A stretch of DNA of 64,000 nt from Acanthococcus lagerstroemiae (lineage: Eukaryota; Arthropoda; Insecta; Hemiptera; Eriococcidae), in the NCBI GenBank assembly GCA_031841125.1, contig CM063114.1, positions 55,884,955 through 55,948,954 of the forward strand. The letters are read 5' to 3'. Positions 10,829 through 20,250 of the stretch are shown here, in pieces. A model generated the notes under the pieces. It had not been told where the DNA came from, ran no database searches, and was given only the letters and a program-made list of their open reading frames with translations. The position numbers were made by a program, and so were the translations under genes. Each line of letters starts with the position of its first letter. Within the stretch, counting starts at the first letter, position 1.

Positions 10829-12500
10829 CTATGGAGGAGCAGCGATGTCCAGGAAGTGTCGACGGCGGAGGCGAAGCAATGGCGGTGGGAGAAGGAGTTG
10901 GAGAGCGAGTTGATTGGGGTGCCGGTGGAGGCGTTGTTCGTAGGACGTTGCAAGGTGAGAAAGCAACTCGCGCACTGTGGGGAGGTGGAGATCCGCGTGA
11001 AGTTGCCAGTTTGACAAGAACTGAGGGGCACCAGTGATCTTCCGGAGAATCGTGTTTTGAAGAACCTGAAGTTTCTCAATGTTGGTGGGCGCTGCACAAC
11101 CCCAGACCTGGGCTCCGTAGGACCAAACAGGCCTGAGAACTGCCAGGTATAGTAGGCGCTTGTTGGGTAACGAGATATTGGTTCGAGAGCGCAGCATCCA
11201 GAATAAGGATCGAAAGCGGAGTTTGACTTCTCTGATCTTTGCAGTGATGTGAGGACGCCAAGTGAGGCGGGAGTCGATCAGAATGCCAAGACACCTGGCC
11301 TCCGGAACTGGGTGAAGAGTTTGGGCGGCAAGGTGGAGGGAGAGAGGTTGACATACGCGGAGCGCGAACTGGACGTACTGTGATTTCGCCGCGTTTAGCT
11401 CAATGCGCCAGCGAATGGTCCACCTGACGATTTTATTGACCGCAGTCTGCAGCTTAGCAGTAGCGACAGTTTGATTAGGATCGGCTGCGAGGAGGGCTGT
11501 ATCATCAGCGAACGTGGCCACCAGTACTCCAGGGGTTTTGGGAACATCAGCGGTAAATAAGAGGTACAATAAAGGGCCCAGCACACTGCCTTGGGGCACA
11601 CCTGCAGCAATGGGTCGCGGAGAAGAAATTGCTTCGCCGAAGTGGACCCTGAAACGACGATCGGAGAGGTACGACTTTAGGAATTCCACGAAGGAGTGCG
11701 GAAGATATTGACTGATCTTATGCAGAAGACCAGCGTGCCATACTTTGTCAAATGCCTGCCGAACATCTAGGAAAACTGCCGGACAATACTGTTTGGCCTC
11801 TAGGGCATTACGAATATAGTTGACGACCCTGTGAGTCTGCTCCAGCGTGGAATGTTTCGGTCGGAACCCGAACTGGTGCAATGGTAGGATGCCCAGGTCT
11901 TGGATAACAGCGAACAATCTGGCATGTAGCAACTTTTCGAGAATTTTAAAGAAGGTGCTGAGTAAAGATATGGGTCGGTATGACGAAACTTCATCAGGAG
12001 GCTTTCCAGGCTTAGGAATTAGGATGACCTTAGCCGTTTTCCAGTCGCTAGGGAAGTACTTCAACCGGAACGAGGCGTTAAAGACATAGGTCAGAAGAAC
12101 AAACACTTTCATTAGACAGTGCTGTAAAATCTGTGCGGTGACGAGGTCTAAGCCCGGCGCTTTACGAGGTGAGGTTTGAGTTTCTTCACTACCGCCGCAA
12201 TTTCTTTGGGCGAGGTGAGTCGAATCGGTGGCCCTGGCAAGGCGGTGACATCTGGGGTGATGTCCGAGGGAAGTGTATTAGGTTGAAAAACCTGCTCGAG
12301 ATGGTCCGCGAAGGCTGCAGCTTTCTCGGTATCACTATAGACGCGGAGAGTGGGTGAAAGACGGAGTGGAGAACTACCACTTTGGGTTGCCGTGTCGCCT
12401 TAGCTACCCGCCAGAGGGAGTAGCTTGCTGCCGCAGTGGTGTCGAGAGAGGAGAGATAGTCTTCAAAGGAGCGGTTAGTAACTTGTGCCGTCATCTTCTT
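10829..12500 (-). pseudogene. Jockey ORF2 reverse transcriptase region
   Basis: The linker frame at 12494-12189 includes SLWRVAKATRQP, typical of Jockey between EN and RT. After broken frames, 12112-10829 is open for 427 residues: FPSDWKTAKVILIPKPGKPP, YRPISLLSTFFKILEKLL, FGFRPKHSTLEQ, FLDVRQAFDKVWH, AGVPQGSVLGPLLYLLF, and the catalytic FADDTALLAAD box near 11490-11515. The thumb and C-terminal region follow (CLGILIDSRLTWRPH, VLRPVWSYGAQVWG, KLQVLQNTILRKITGAPQF). The C-terminal segment ends DIAAPP at 10829. Confidence 0.9.
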
Positions 12501-12767
12501 AGTCTCAGAGGAAAGCCGATTAAACAGCTGCTTGTCGCGGGGGTCCCGAGTTCGTTGCCAGCGGTGACGCGCTGCCCTGCGTTGTTTGACGAGACGAACA
12601 ATGGCCCGAGGAAGAGTCCTCGCTACCGGGAGGGAAGGACGCTGCGGCGTGGCCTCAGTGGCAGCTTCAACAAGTGTATCTTGGAGGAAGCGAATAGCAG
12701 CACCAACGTCTGCGGCAGTTTTTAAACGAACGCGAAGGTTGATTTTTGACTCGACCAGTTCGCAGAA

Positions 12768-13521
12768 TTATACTCCCCAATCTATGTGTTTAGAGCAAAT
12801 CTGCGGGCGAAGAGTAGTCTGGAGAACCGAAGTGCTTACGGTTAGTATGAGCGGAGAGTGGTCCGAAGAGAGATCACTAACGTTTTGGACATCTACGTAA
12901 GCAGATGAAACGTTTTTGGCGAGAAAAAAGTCGATGCAATCAGGACGCTTTGTTATGTCCGCGGGCCAATACGTAGGGAGATGCGCGGAGAAACATTCAG
13001 CACCAGAGGCCTGTACAACCGAGAACAGCTTTTTGCCCTTAGGACTGTCGAGGCGAGATCCCCAGAGGCGGTGCTTCGCATTGAAGACGCCTCCGAGGAT
13101 CCATTTTGAACCGAGGGATTGAACGAATACTTCATATTCATCGAGGGAGATATCATGCCGCGGGGGGCTGTAGATGGAGGCAAGTTTAAGAAGCGTACCA
13201 TTAGAGAGACGAATGACAATAGACGCTGACTGAATGCTGGGGGTACAGTAGGATTCCGCTTGATAGTGCCGGAGAGACTTTTCAACGTAGACAGCTGATC
13301 CACCGTGCGACGTCACCCGGGTGGTGGCAGGAGTAACAGGTATACCCGTAAATGTCGGCTCGGTGGCGAGAGGTAAGATGCGTTTCCGAGAAGAGTGCAA
13401 CGTCGATGTCTTTTGCTCGCAAGAAGATTGCGAGTTCTGATTTCCGGGCCAGGAGTCCATTACAATTCCATGCTAAGACGTGGATGTTTTGATAGGGAGA
13501 AGGAGCAGGAAGAGAGTTCAT
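12768..13521 (-). pseudogene. Jockey ORF2 endonuclease domain, frameshifted
   Basis: An APE-type endonuclease nicks target DNA for target-primed reverse transcription. The ATG at 13521 opens MNSLPAPSPYQNIHVLAWNC, the usual Jockey start (ILxWNCNGL), then LFSETHLTS with the catalytic Glu. A frameshift near 13300 leads to LKLASIYSPPRHDIS, WILGGVFNAKHRLWGS (GGDFNAKH expected, with Val in place of the catalytic Asp), and SDLSSDHSPLILTV with the conserved SDH. The Asp to Val change as well as the frameshift indicate a dead copy. Confidence 0.85.
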
Positions 13522-14752
13522 TTTAACAGTTTCTCAACCAGACGAGTGAGGAGGAGAAGAATTTGCGAGTTTTGATCAGCTAACCGTTGAAACTGGTCAC
13601 ACATCTTGTGAATAATAGCCTCTAGTTGAGCAGTAGGAGAGGAAAACGAAGATTGAGCTTTTTGACTGGCATGGGCATAGGTGGGTTGAGGATTTGAAGG
13701 ATCGGAGGTATTATTGTGAGCAGTCGTCGATGTGGAGCGATTGGTCGGTTGAGCAGGTTGTAGTGGTTGCGGGCGAGCACCTTGCAGGCGAGAATTGCGA
13801 AGCTCAAGATACTCCGGGCAGCCACGGTAGTTCGCCGTGTGTTCACCGCCACACAAACCGCAGTGAGGTTTTTCTTCCGTAGTTTTGGTACATTCGCGGT
13901 TGTCGTGTTCCGCCCCACACTTTACGCAGACGGGGGGGGGGGAGCGTGCAGTAGGCTCTGGAATGACCGTACTGTTGACATCTCATGCACTGCAGAATGT
14001 CTCGACGAGGCCGTGGAGATTCAACGGTAACCGACTGATGTAGAAGTGCTTTAATAGTGAAGATTTCTCGAGCGTTATCCGTCGGCTCTAGATCTAGGAA
14101 AAATAGAGGCAGCGGCTCTTTGGTTTTGTGATGTAAGATATTAGTAATATTCCGCACCTCGAATCCATCCTTAGATAGCGTTTCTTTGATATCGGCGGTA
14201 GAAGTGGAGTGGTGCAGATTTCGAATCACAACACGGAATGCTCTTTCGGATTTAATTTGATACGTGTAAAATGCTATTTTTTGATTACGGAATTCTTTAA
14301 CGAGTGCTCTGAATCCATCGACGTTATTAATAGAGATTTTAATTACATCGTTTGCTAGTGCTTTAGTAATAAACGACTCTCTAGGAATGACTTTTAGAAT
14401 GTTCACGACCATGAGTTTAAAGTTGGATACACCTTGAACAAAGGTCGGAGGAACTTTAACCTTAGATATTTGCACCGTTTCAGCCTGCGTTTGTTGACTT
14501 GTTTCCGTATCGGCATCCGCGGAAACCTCGTTGGCACTTAACAGATCGAATTTATTACGTGTTAAGATACCTGGTTGACTAGCCTGCAAGTTTTCCCCGG
14601 TTTTTTTGACTCGAATTTGGACTGGAGGGTGAGGTAGAAATCTTCCGTTTCTTTGACTGGATTTGCCATCCTGAGCAAGCGTACTGGGTAATAGGTGTTT
14701 GGATTTGCTGTACAGTTGCACTTTTTTTCACCGTTTTTTGGGGGTTCTCCAT
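13518..14752 (-). pseudogene. Jockey ORF1 (gag-like RNA-binding protein), frameshifted
   Basis: The product would coat the element's RNA. The probable start is MENPQKTVKKSATVQ at 14752; one frameshift near 14600, in a T-rich run, moves into the frame with ILTRNKFDLLSANEV. The middle carries KSERAFRVVIRNLHHST and KEPLPLFFLDLEP, the PRE_C2HC-type region of Jockey gag. Three zinc knuckles follow: CMRCQQYGHSRAYC, then, after an 11-base G/C run at 13932-13942 that shifts frame, CVKCGAEHDNREC, then CGLCGGEHTANYRGC. The C-terminus is Gln/Ser-rich and ends LVEKLLK with TGA overlapping the ORF2 ATG. The knuckles resuming in a new frame immediately after the homopolymer show that run-length change broke the frame. 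Confidence 0.85.
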
Positions 14753-14754
14753 TT

Positions 14755-15040
14755 CTGGAGCCCCTGCACTACAATACGCAACTGAAGTAAAATACGCTGC
14801 AATACGCAACTGAATGCTATTTATTAGGTACGCGGCGTTCTGCAGCTGAAAAACATTACGCTGCTATACGTGTCTGACAAGTAATTAAAATTGAACGCCG
14901 CCATGCGCAGCTAAATTACTCAAACGCTATGCTGCGAAGCTTTCAAAAAAGTCTCACCGCTGTAGGGCGTTACGCTGCGGCACAACGTTATGCTTTTCGC
15001 TGCTATTTCATTGTCCCATTCTTGCCATAAGGGATTATAA
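14755..15040. repeat. Degenerate short-period repeat around TACGCTGC
   Basis: The octamer TACGCTGC or a one-base variant recurs at irregular 40-60 base spacing, alternating with AATACGCAACTG and complementary GCAGC blocks. It lies directly upstream of the Jockey ORF1 start. It could be degenerate 5' monomers of that element or an older repeat into which it inserted. Confidence 0.4.
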
Positions 15041-15048
15041 CCTATTCG

Positions 15049-15545
15049 ACGCTGGCGCTTCTATAATTTGCACAGTCCCAGTCAGAGGCTTTCAAAAACA
15101 TTAATTATAGATAACAACTTTGATAACAGTTTGTATGTTTGTGTCACAGGTCGCGCTATTTGTTCTTCTTATCATTGTATGCAGTACGATTGTAATTTTG
15201 CACTTTGAAAATGCCTAGCCGGTATACTTACCATCTAAATCTCTTTAATCTCTTCAATAAATGAAAATTGAAGCAAAAAAGTATTTGTAAAATAAAAGTT
15301 TAAACACACTAAAAGATACGACGCTAGCGCTTCTACAATTTGCCCAGTCCCAGTCAGATGAAATTTAAAAAAAAAGTATTATTTGTAAAATATAAAAGTT
15401 CGATAGTAAGAAAACGCAACATGAAACATCTACTTACATCTCTTTAATCTTCTCAATAAATGAAAAATGAAGCAAAAATATGTTTGTAAGATGAAAGATC
15501 TATAGTAAGAAAACGCAACATGAACTGAGTTTTGAACTTGGTATA
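15049..15545 (+). repeat. Dispersed repeat family copy A
   Basis: It shares GCACAGTCCCAGTCAGAGGC, AACAGTTTGTATG, ATGCCTAGCCGGT and TCTCTTCAATAAATGAAAA with the interrupted copy B at 17310-18960. The block from ATCTCTTTAATC through GAAGCAAAAA repeats about 205 bases later (15240 and 15445) and again near 16110, so part of it is tandemly duplicated. No coding content. Confidence 0.7.
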
Positions 15546-15547
15546 TC

Positions 15548-15965
15548 TGTCTCTCAACCGGATGTGCAATCAGTTACCCTAGTTACCCGCAGAAAAGTCA
15601 CCCATTTGCAACCGTCAGTTGGACGCTGTTAAGCGTAAGGGAACCAGCTGACATTTGTAAGCAGAATGATTTATTAGTATCGTTATTGGTAAGTGCATAA
15701 AAAGCATAATTTTTCAAAATTTGCCCCCCCCCCCGATTCAAAAATGCGCACCTACGTTGAAAAAATCTTATCCGTAAATGCTATGTCACATAGTTTCTAC
15801 ATGGCTCGTGAACTTCGAATCATGTGTTCTCAAAAAACAGATTTTACTGGTTGGTTCCCTTATGCTTAACAGCGTCCAGTTACCCTCAGATTACCCAGAA
15901 ACCTGTCAGTTACCCTTGGTTCCCTTTCAGTTACTTGGGTAACTGGCGGGATTCTGCGCATCAGA
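15548..15965 (+). repeat. GTTACC-rich repeat carrying a MITE
   Basis: A stretch of GTTACCC / CAGATTACCC words ending TGGGTAACTGGCGGGATTCTG. Its reverse complement, without the MITE, is present at 32535-32745. Interrupted at 15621-15877 by the element described next. Confidence 0.75.
15621..15877 (+). mobile_element. MITE with 27-bp inverted repeats and 4-bp target duplication, copy 1
   Basis: Termini GGACGCTGTTAAGCGTAAGG and, at the other end, the complement CCTTATGCTTAACAGCGTCC. Flanked by AGTT on both sides (15617-15620, 15878-15881). The 257-bp interior is AT-rich, with an 11-C run (15724-15734) that is only 5 C in the copy at 59571-59813. No ORF. The superfamily is unknown; the 4-bp duplication does not fit hAT or mariner. 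Confidence 0.85.
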
Positions 15966-16089
15966 AAGTCAGTACGTTTTACGTCACAGTTATCAAAAAA
16001 TTTTCACGCCATAAGCCTGCTAGGGAATAGATGAGACATTTTTAAAAAGATTTCCTTCAGTAATACCTGAGAACACTGGTGAGGAAAAA

Positions 16090-16603
16090 TTGAGACTTGT
16101 CTTTAGATATTACATTAATCTCTTTAATAAATGAAAAATGAAGCAAAAAAGTATTTGTAAAATATGAAAATTTGATAGTAAAAAAACAACACATGGCCTA
16201 AGTTTTGAACACATGAAGCCCTACAAAAGGATTTGAAAAGTAAAAGTTCAATAATAAAAAAACGCAACATGGCCTGATCAACCGCAGTATGTACACTGAG
16301 ATGCTTTCAGATGAAAGAAACCCTGATCGTTCTATATTCACGATGTGTTATATAAAATACTTCCTGCTGGTCACACTGATCACTCTAACACGCGTTTACA
16401 ATGACAGGGTAAGCGCGCGAAACACACACACATAGACACAGATGCAAAACGACTTTAAAACTTAATTACAGCTTACTGAATGCACTTCTCTGCAATGTGT
16501 TTTTGAAAAAACCTCCTAGGGAACCCAAGCTTTCATTTGAGACATTTTTCAAAAGAATCTGTGCAGCCTATCGAGCGTGATGGCATTTCGTCGACCCATT
16601 TAT
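16090..16603. repeat. Further fragments of repeat family A; otherwise featureless
   Basis: Contains CTCTTTAATAAATGAAAAAT and AACGCAACATGGCC blocks shared with 15240-15530. No coding content was seen. Confidence 0.5.
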
Positions 16604-17401
16604 AATATACTAGCTGACCCTACCGTCCTTCGGATGGTTGTATAATATTGCAAAATGTGAATTTTTATTATAAATAATAAATGAATTGCTGAGTGCTCCG
16701 AAAGAAATTTCTTAATAAAATGTATCAAAAGTTACAAAACATGAAAACAATTTTCAACAGATTATCTAGAAATACTGTGGTACCTAAGAAGAAACAAAAT
16801 GGAAGACGATCAAAATACAACTTTTCATGTATGAAACGAAATTATATGTAAATTCCCATATAGATAAAAACAGGCTTTTATACGATTTGATCATTTGCTT
16901 ATATTTTGGAAAAATAGAAAGAAAATTAAGCATGAAATTGATTTTTTATAAATGTGTAAGCTTTGTAATCTTTGGCAATTAAATCGAATTACCCGTTCTT
17001 CTCTATCTCCAAAATGAGAAGTGATCGAATTATCCTGTACATTTCACGTCCTCAGTAGGAGTACTGAGGGTGCTTTTGCTCACTGTTAAGCCCTATTTCA
17101 ATAGTAATAAATATTACCTATCATAAAGAACTTATCGGTGTATCCCGATAAGCATGATTGTACTCAGTAGTCTCTTGCTCCGCTTTGACTTGGTGGAATA
17201 TAAACTCGAGATACATCTCTATAATACTATTTTTATTTTTAAGGAAATATTTCAGAATAGACCTCAGAGGATTAAAGTTCGAGTAGTGATGGTTTACATT
17301 ATAACCTATTCGACGCTAGAGCGCTTCTACAATTTGCACAGTCCCAGTCAGAGGCATTCAAAAACTTTATGGATAACTGCTTTGATAACAGTTTGTATGT
17401 A

Positions 17402-18156
17402 CAGTAGACGCCGCCTAATAGCATCACGGATAATGGGATCAACCGTTTTATTTAATCAAAATGTGCAGGTACCGATCGGCTGTATCTAATACACTGAAAA
17501 AAAAATCTGATAATAGAATCAACACTTCGCTTAATTGAATCAAATTATTAATGCCAAACTACTCCAAAGCAAAAAGAAACATGAAAATGTCATCTTCTCT
17601 TGTCTTCTTACATTTTCAATTACGTACAGTATTCGTCTTCGACTCACATTAGTTAGTTCTACTGAAGTACACTTTAATGGTTTAACGTAAGTTTTTAATA
17701 TGAATAAACGGTGTGATGTGAGTGGAAGTGATAAATTAAAAATTTTGAAAGATTGCGATGATTTGCCGAAATTAAGCCAGCGTGATGCGGCTAATAGGTT
17801 GAACATTTCACAAGCAGTTTTAAAAGAATGGTCTTCGAAAGTGAGAGCAAAGGATGCTCGTGTTACCGGACCTTTACTTCGTCAAAAACCTGAGGATGTG
17901 GCTCAATAAATGGATAAGACGGACTTTGTTGCAACGGAGGGATGGTTTCATAGGTGGAAGAAGAGAGAAAATATGTGTTTCGTTAAACCACTAGGTGAAG
18001 TAGGTGATGCAGATATCGGAGCATCCTACGCTATATGTACGAAAAAAATTCCTTTTTTTTGGGGGGGGGGGGGGAATTTTCGTTTTATAGATTCAGTCGC
18101 TTATTAGGATCATGTTGGGTTGGTCCCAAAGTGATTCTAATAAGCGGCGTCTACTG
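17402..18156 (+). mobile_element. Deleted pogo/Tigger element
   Basis: The termini CAGTAGACGCCGCCTAATAG and the complementary CTAATAAGCGGCGTCTACTG are flanked by TA on both sides (17400-17401, 18157-18158), as expected for the Tc1/mariner-pogo group. At 755 bp it lacks the DDE catalytic domain. It contains the N-terminal transposase remnant listed next and a 14-G run at 18061-18074. Confidence 0.9.
17700..18040 (+). pseudogene. pogo transposase / CENP-B-type DNA-binding remnant
   Basis: The ATG at 17700 encodes KLKILKDCDDLPKLSQRDAA and NISQAVLKEW, a CENP-B N-terminal helix-turn-helix. A stop at 17907-17909 is followed in the same frame by DFVATEGWFHRWKKRENM and VKPLGEVGDAD, matching the second CENP-B HTH. 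The DDE part is absent. The stop and the deletion make it non-functional as a transposase. Confidence 0.8.
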
Positions 18157-18166
18157 TATTTGTGTC

Positions 18167-18813
18167 CAAGGTTGGAAAAGATTCGAATAAATAAAAAAAT
18201 TGATTTGAATCCGCTATTGGATTTGTATCAGTGATTCAAATCCAGTGGACGACCGGGATTCGTAAAATTTATTCGAATCTTTTTCGTAGATTCGTCGGAA
18301 TTTTTCTGTTAGCCGTATCAGGCGCTGAAATCACCTAATATGGCCATCCGTTTTGGTCTCTTTTCTTCTTCTTTTTTAACGAAAAAAAGTTCAAAAAACG
18401 TAATAAAAGCTACAAAATTCCTTCTGGCCTACTCAGTTGAAACATTAAATCTAATTTCTTTGGAAACTACATTGCTGGAAGTACGTTCACTATGATTACA
18501 TCGAATAAGATCCAGTTTTTGGAGTATTTGGTTTTTCTGAAGAAAAAAATTGTCAACGATTGCTGAGTGAGTAAAATAGGTACAGTTTCTTTTGATTTTG
18601 ATTTTGTAACAGCTAGAAAAGATTCCATAATTCCTAGATTCGATGATTCGTAGATTCGAATCCACGAATCCAATCCAATTATTCGAATCCGATTCGAATC
18701 ACAGTAAACGTAAATCATTCTCAAATCATATTCGAATCCAAAAAAAAAGTAGTGATTCGTGGATTCGGATTCGAATCCAATTTTAGTTTTTAGTGGATTC
18801 GTTGTCAACCTTG
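18167..18813 (+). mobile_element. hAT-like MITE
   Basis: The ends CAAGGTTGGAAAAGATTCG and the complement-type GATTCGTTGTCAACCTTG are flanked by a perfect 8-bp duplication TTTGTGTC (18159-18166, 18814-18821). The interior is packed with GATTCGAATC-type palindromes. At 647 bp there is no transposase. It inserted one base beyond the TA that borders the pogo element. Confidence 0.85.
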
Positions 18814-18954
18814 TTTGTGTCGCAGATCGTGCTATATGTTTCTTCTTATCATTGTACGTAGTACGATTGTAATTTCGCACATTGAAAATGCCTAGCCGGT
18901 GTATAGTAATCATCTACATCTCTTTAATCTCTTCAATCTCTTCAATTTAACGTA

Positions 18955-19480
18955 GAATTTTTTGTGGGAACCGTCTAAAATATATTCATGAAAGAATTTC
19001 ACGATTCCATTGTAGATAATACTGATACTGATAACGTCACATCCCTTAAGGCTATTGCTTGGAATATTGGTAATTTGGAAAAAATAAAAATGAAAAAAAA
19101 ATCGCAGAATTTTAAATATAAATATCCATTAAAGAAAAGGAACACCTAAAATTTCCATCGCTTAAGACCACTGCTTGGAACATGGAATATTGTCAATTTG
19201 AAAGAAAAAAAGAAGACGACGAACAAAAGTAGAATTTTATAGAAGCAAATAGTTTTGAAAATACCCATTAGAAAAGGAACCGCCTAAAATATATTTAAAA
19301 GAAACAATTTTACTATTCCATTGTAGGTAATACTGATACTGATAACGTCAAATCGCTTAAAGGTCACTGCTTGGAACATAGAATATTGGTAAATTGAGGG
19401 GAAACACGTAGAAAAGAAGAAAATAGTTTTTAAAACACCCATTAAGAAAATGGAAACCCGTCTTAAGATATATTCAAAAT
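18955..19480. repeat. Diverged tandem repeat
   Basis: The word TAATACTGATACTGATAACG recurs about 312 bases apart (19017, 19329). CATTA-GAAAA-GGAAC-CCTAAAAT blocks recur about every 140-170 bases. There are two to three degenerate units, with no coding content. Confidence 0.6.
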
Positions 19481-20250
19481 TTGTTTTTGGGGTTGTCAAG
19501 GTACAAACCCCGTTAACATGCATCAAAACGTATCATTCGCTCTGACCACTGCGCCACACATCCGGCACGTCAGCCGCGAGCAATTTGCACTTACATCAGT
19601 CTCATAACTGTTCCGCTTTAAACTTCTGAGCTTTATTATGCCATAACGATTGAACTTACTCAAACTTTTCTTGGACACAAACACCCTCTGAAACATCATC
19701 TTTCATTCGAGATAACTTACATACTGATTTGACCCTAATGGATAAATACTGGAGACTGGAGACATTGTTCCTTGCTTCCGTTTTTTGAATTTCATACAAT
19801 AATAATGTTTTTGCAAACGCATCTTTGGAGCATAATTTAAAAAATTCAATCAAAGTGGAAGAAAAACAGGAAATCCAACATCCGAAAAAACTGGATAGAA
19901 TTAAACATATCTTCATGGTAAGTGGTAACACTGATCCCAATCACCCCGCTTCCAACATGTTGTGTCCTCGTTCGACGTTGAAGCGCTCGCTTTGCAACGA
20001 AAATATACCTCGTCTTACCGCGCAACCAATTACCTCACCGAAACACCCATTAACTGCGCGTGACGTCATTTCAACTTTGAAGCTTAATTACAGCTTTTAC
20101 AAAGAGAATTTCAAAATTTGGACTTCAATAGTATTGAGTATTTGTTGTAAGGTATCTGTAGCGCCAATTTCAAGGCAATCCGATCAGCGGTTAACGCGTG
20201 ATGCCGTTACAACGAAAAAAACGAAGCCCTTTATAATATAGATAGAGAAT

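Larger units (their letters stand above)
10552..14752 (-). mobile_element. Nearly full-length Jockey-clade LINE
   Basis: About 4.2 kb on the minus strand. Order 5' to 3': ORF1 with zinc knuckles (14752-13518), ORF2 endonuclease (13521-12770), a degraded linker, reverse transcriptase (12112-10829), a 3' UTR of about 270 bases, and an A tail seen as a T run at 10552-10563. The ORF1 stop and ORF2 start overlap as ATGA at 13518-13521. At least three frameshifts make it inactive. It lies against a plus-strand RTE remnant at its 3' end; flanking target duplication could not be found. Confidence 0.9.
17310..18960 (+). repeat. Dispersed repeat family copy B, split by two insertions
   Basis: Sequence at 17300-17400 and 18814-18960 together match copy A around 15049-15250. 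The break falls inside the words TTTGTATG and TTTGTGTC and is filled by a pogo element and then a hAT-like MITE, each with its own target duplication. Confidence 0.8.
16604..20250. repeat. Large unit bounded by TTTATAATATA motifs
   Basis: The left boundary TATAATATACTAGCTGACCC is a widespread arthropod repeat terminus. The right end runs through AACGCGTGATGCCGTTACAA to CCTTTATAATATAGATAGAG and an AGAGAT simple tail. It probably represents an old non-autonomous retroelement unit with many later insertions between; whether both ends belong to one insertion is uncertain. Confidence 0.35.

Noticed and set aside
10831..11037. Gly/Glu/Val-rich plus-strand frame
   Set aside because: Antisense of the Jockey ORF2 C-terminus.
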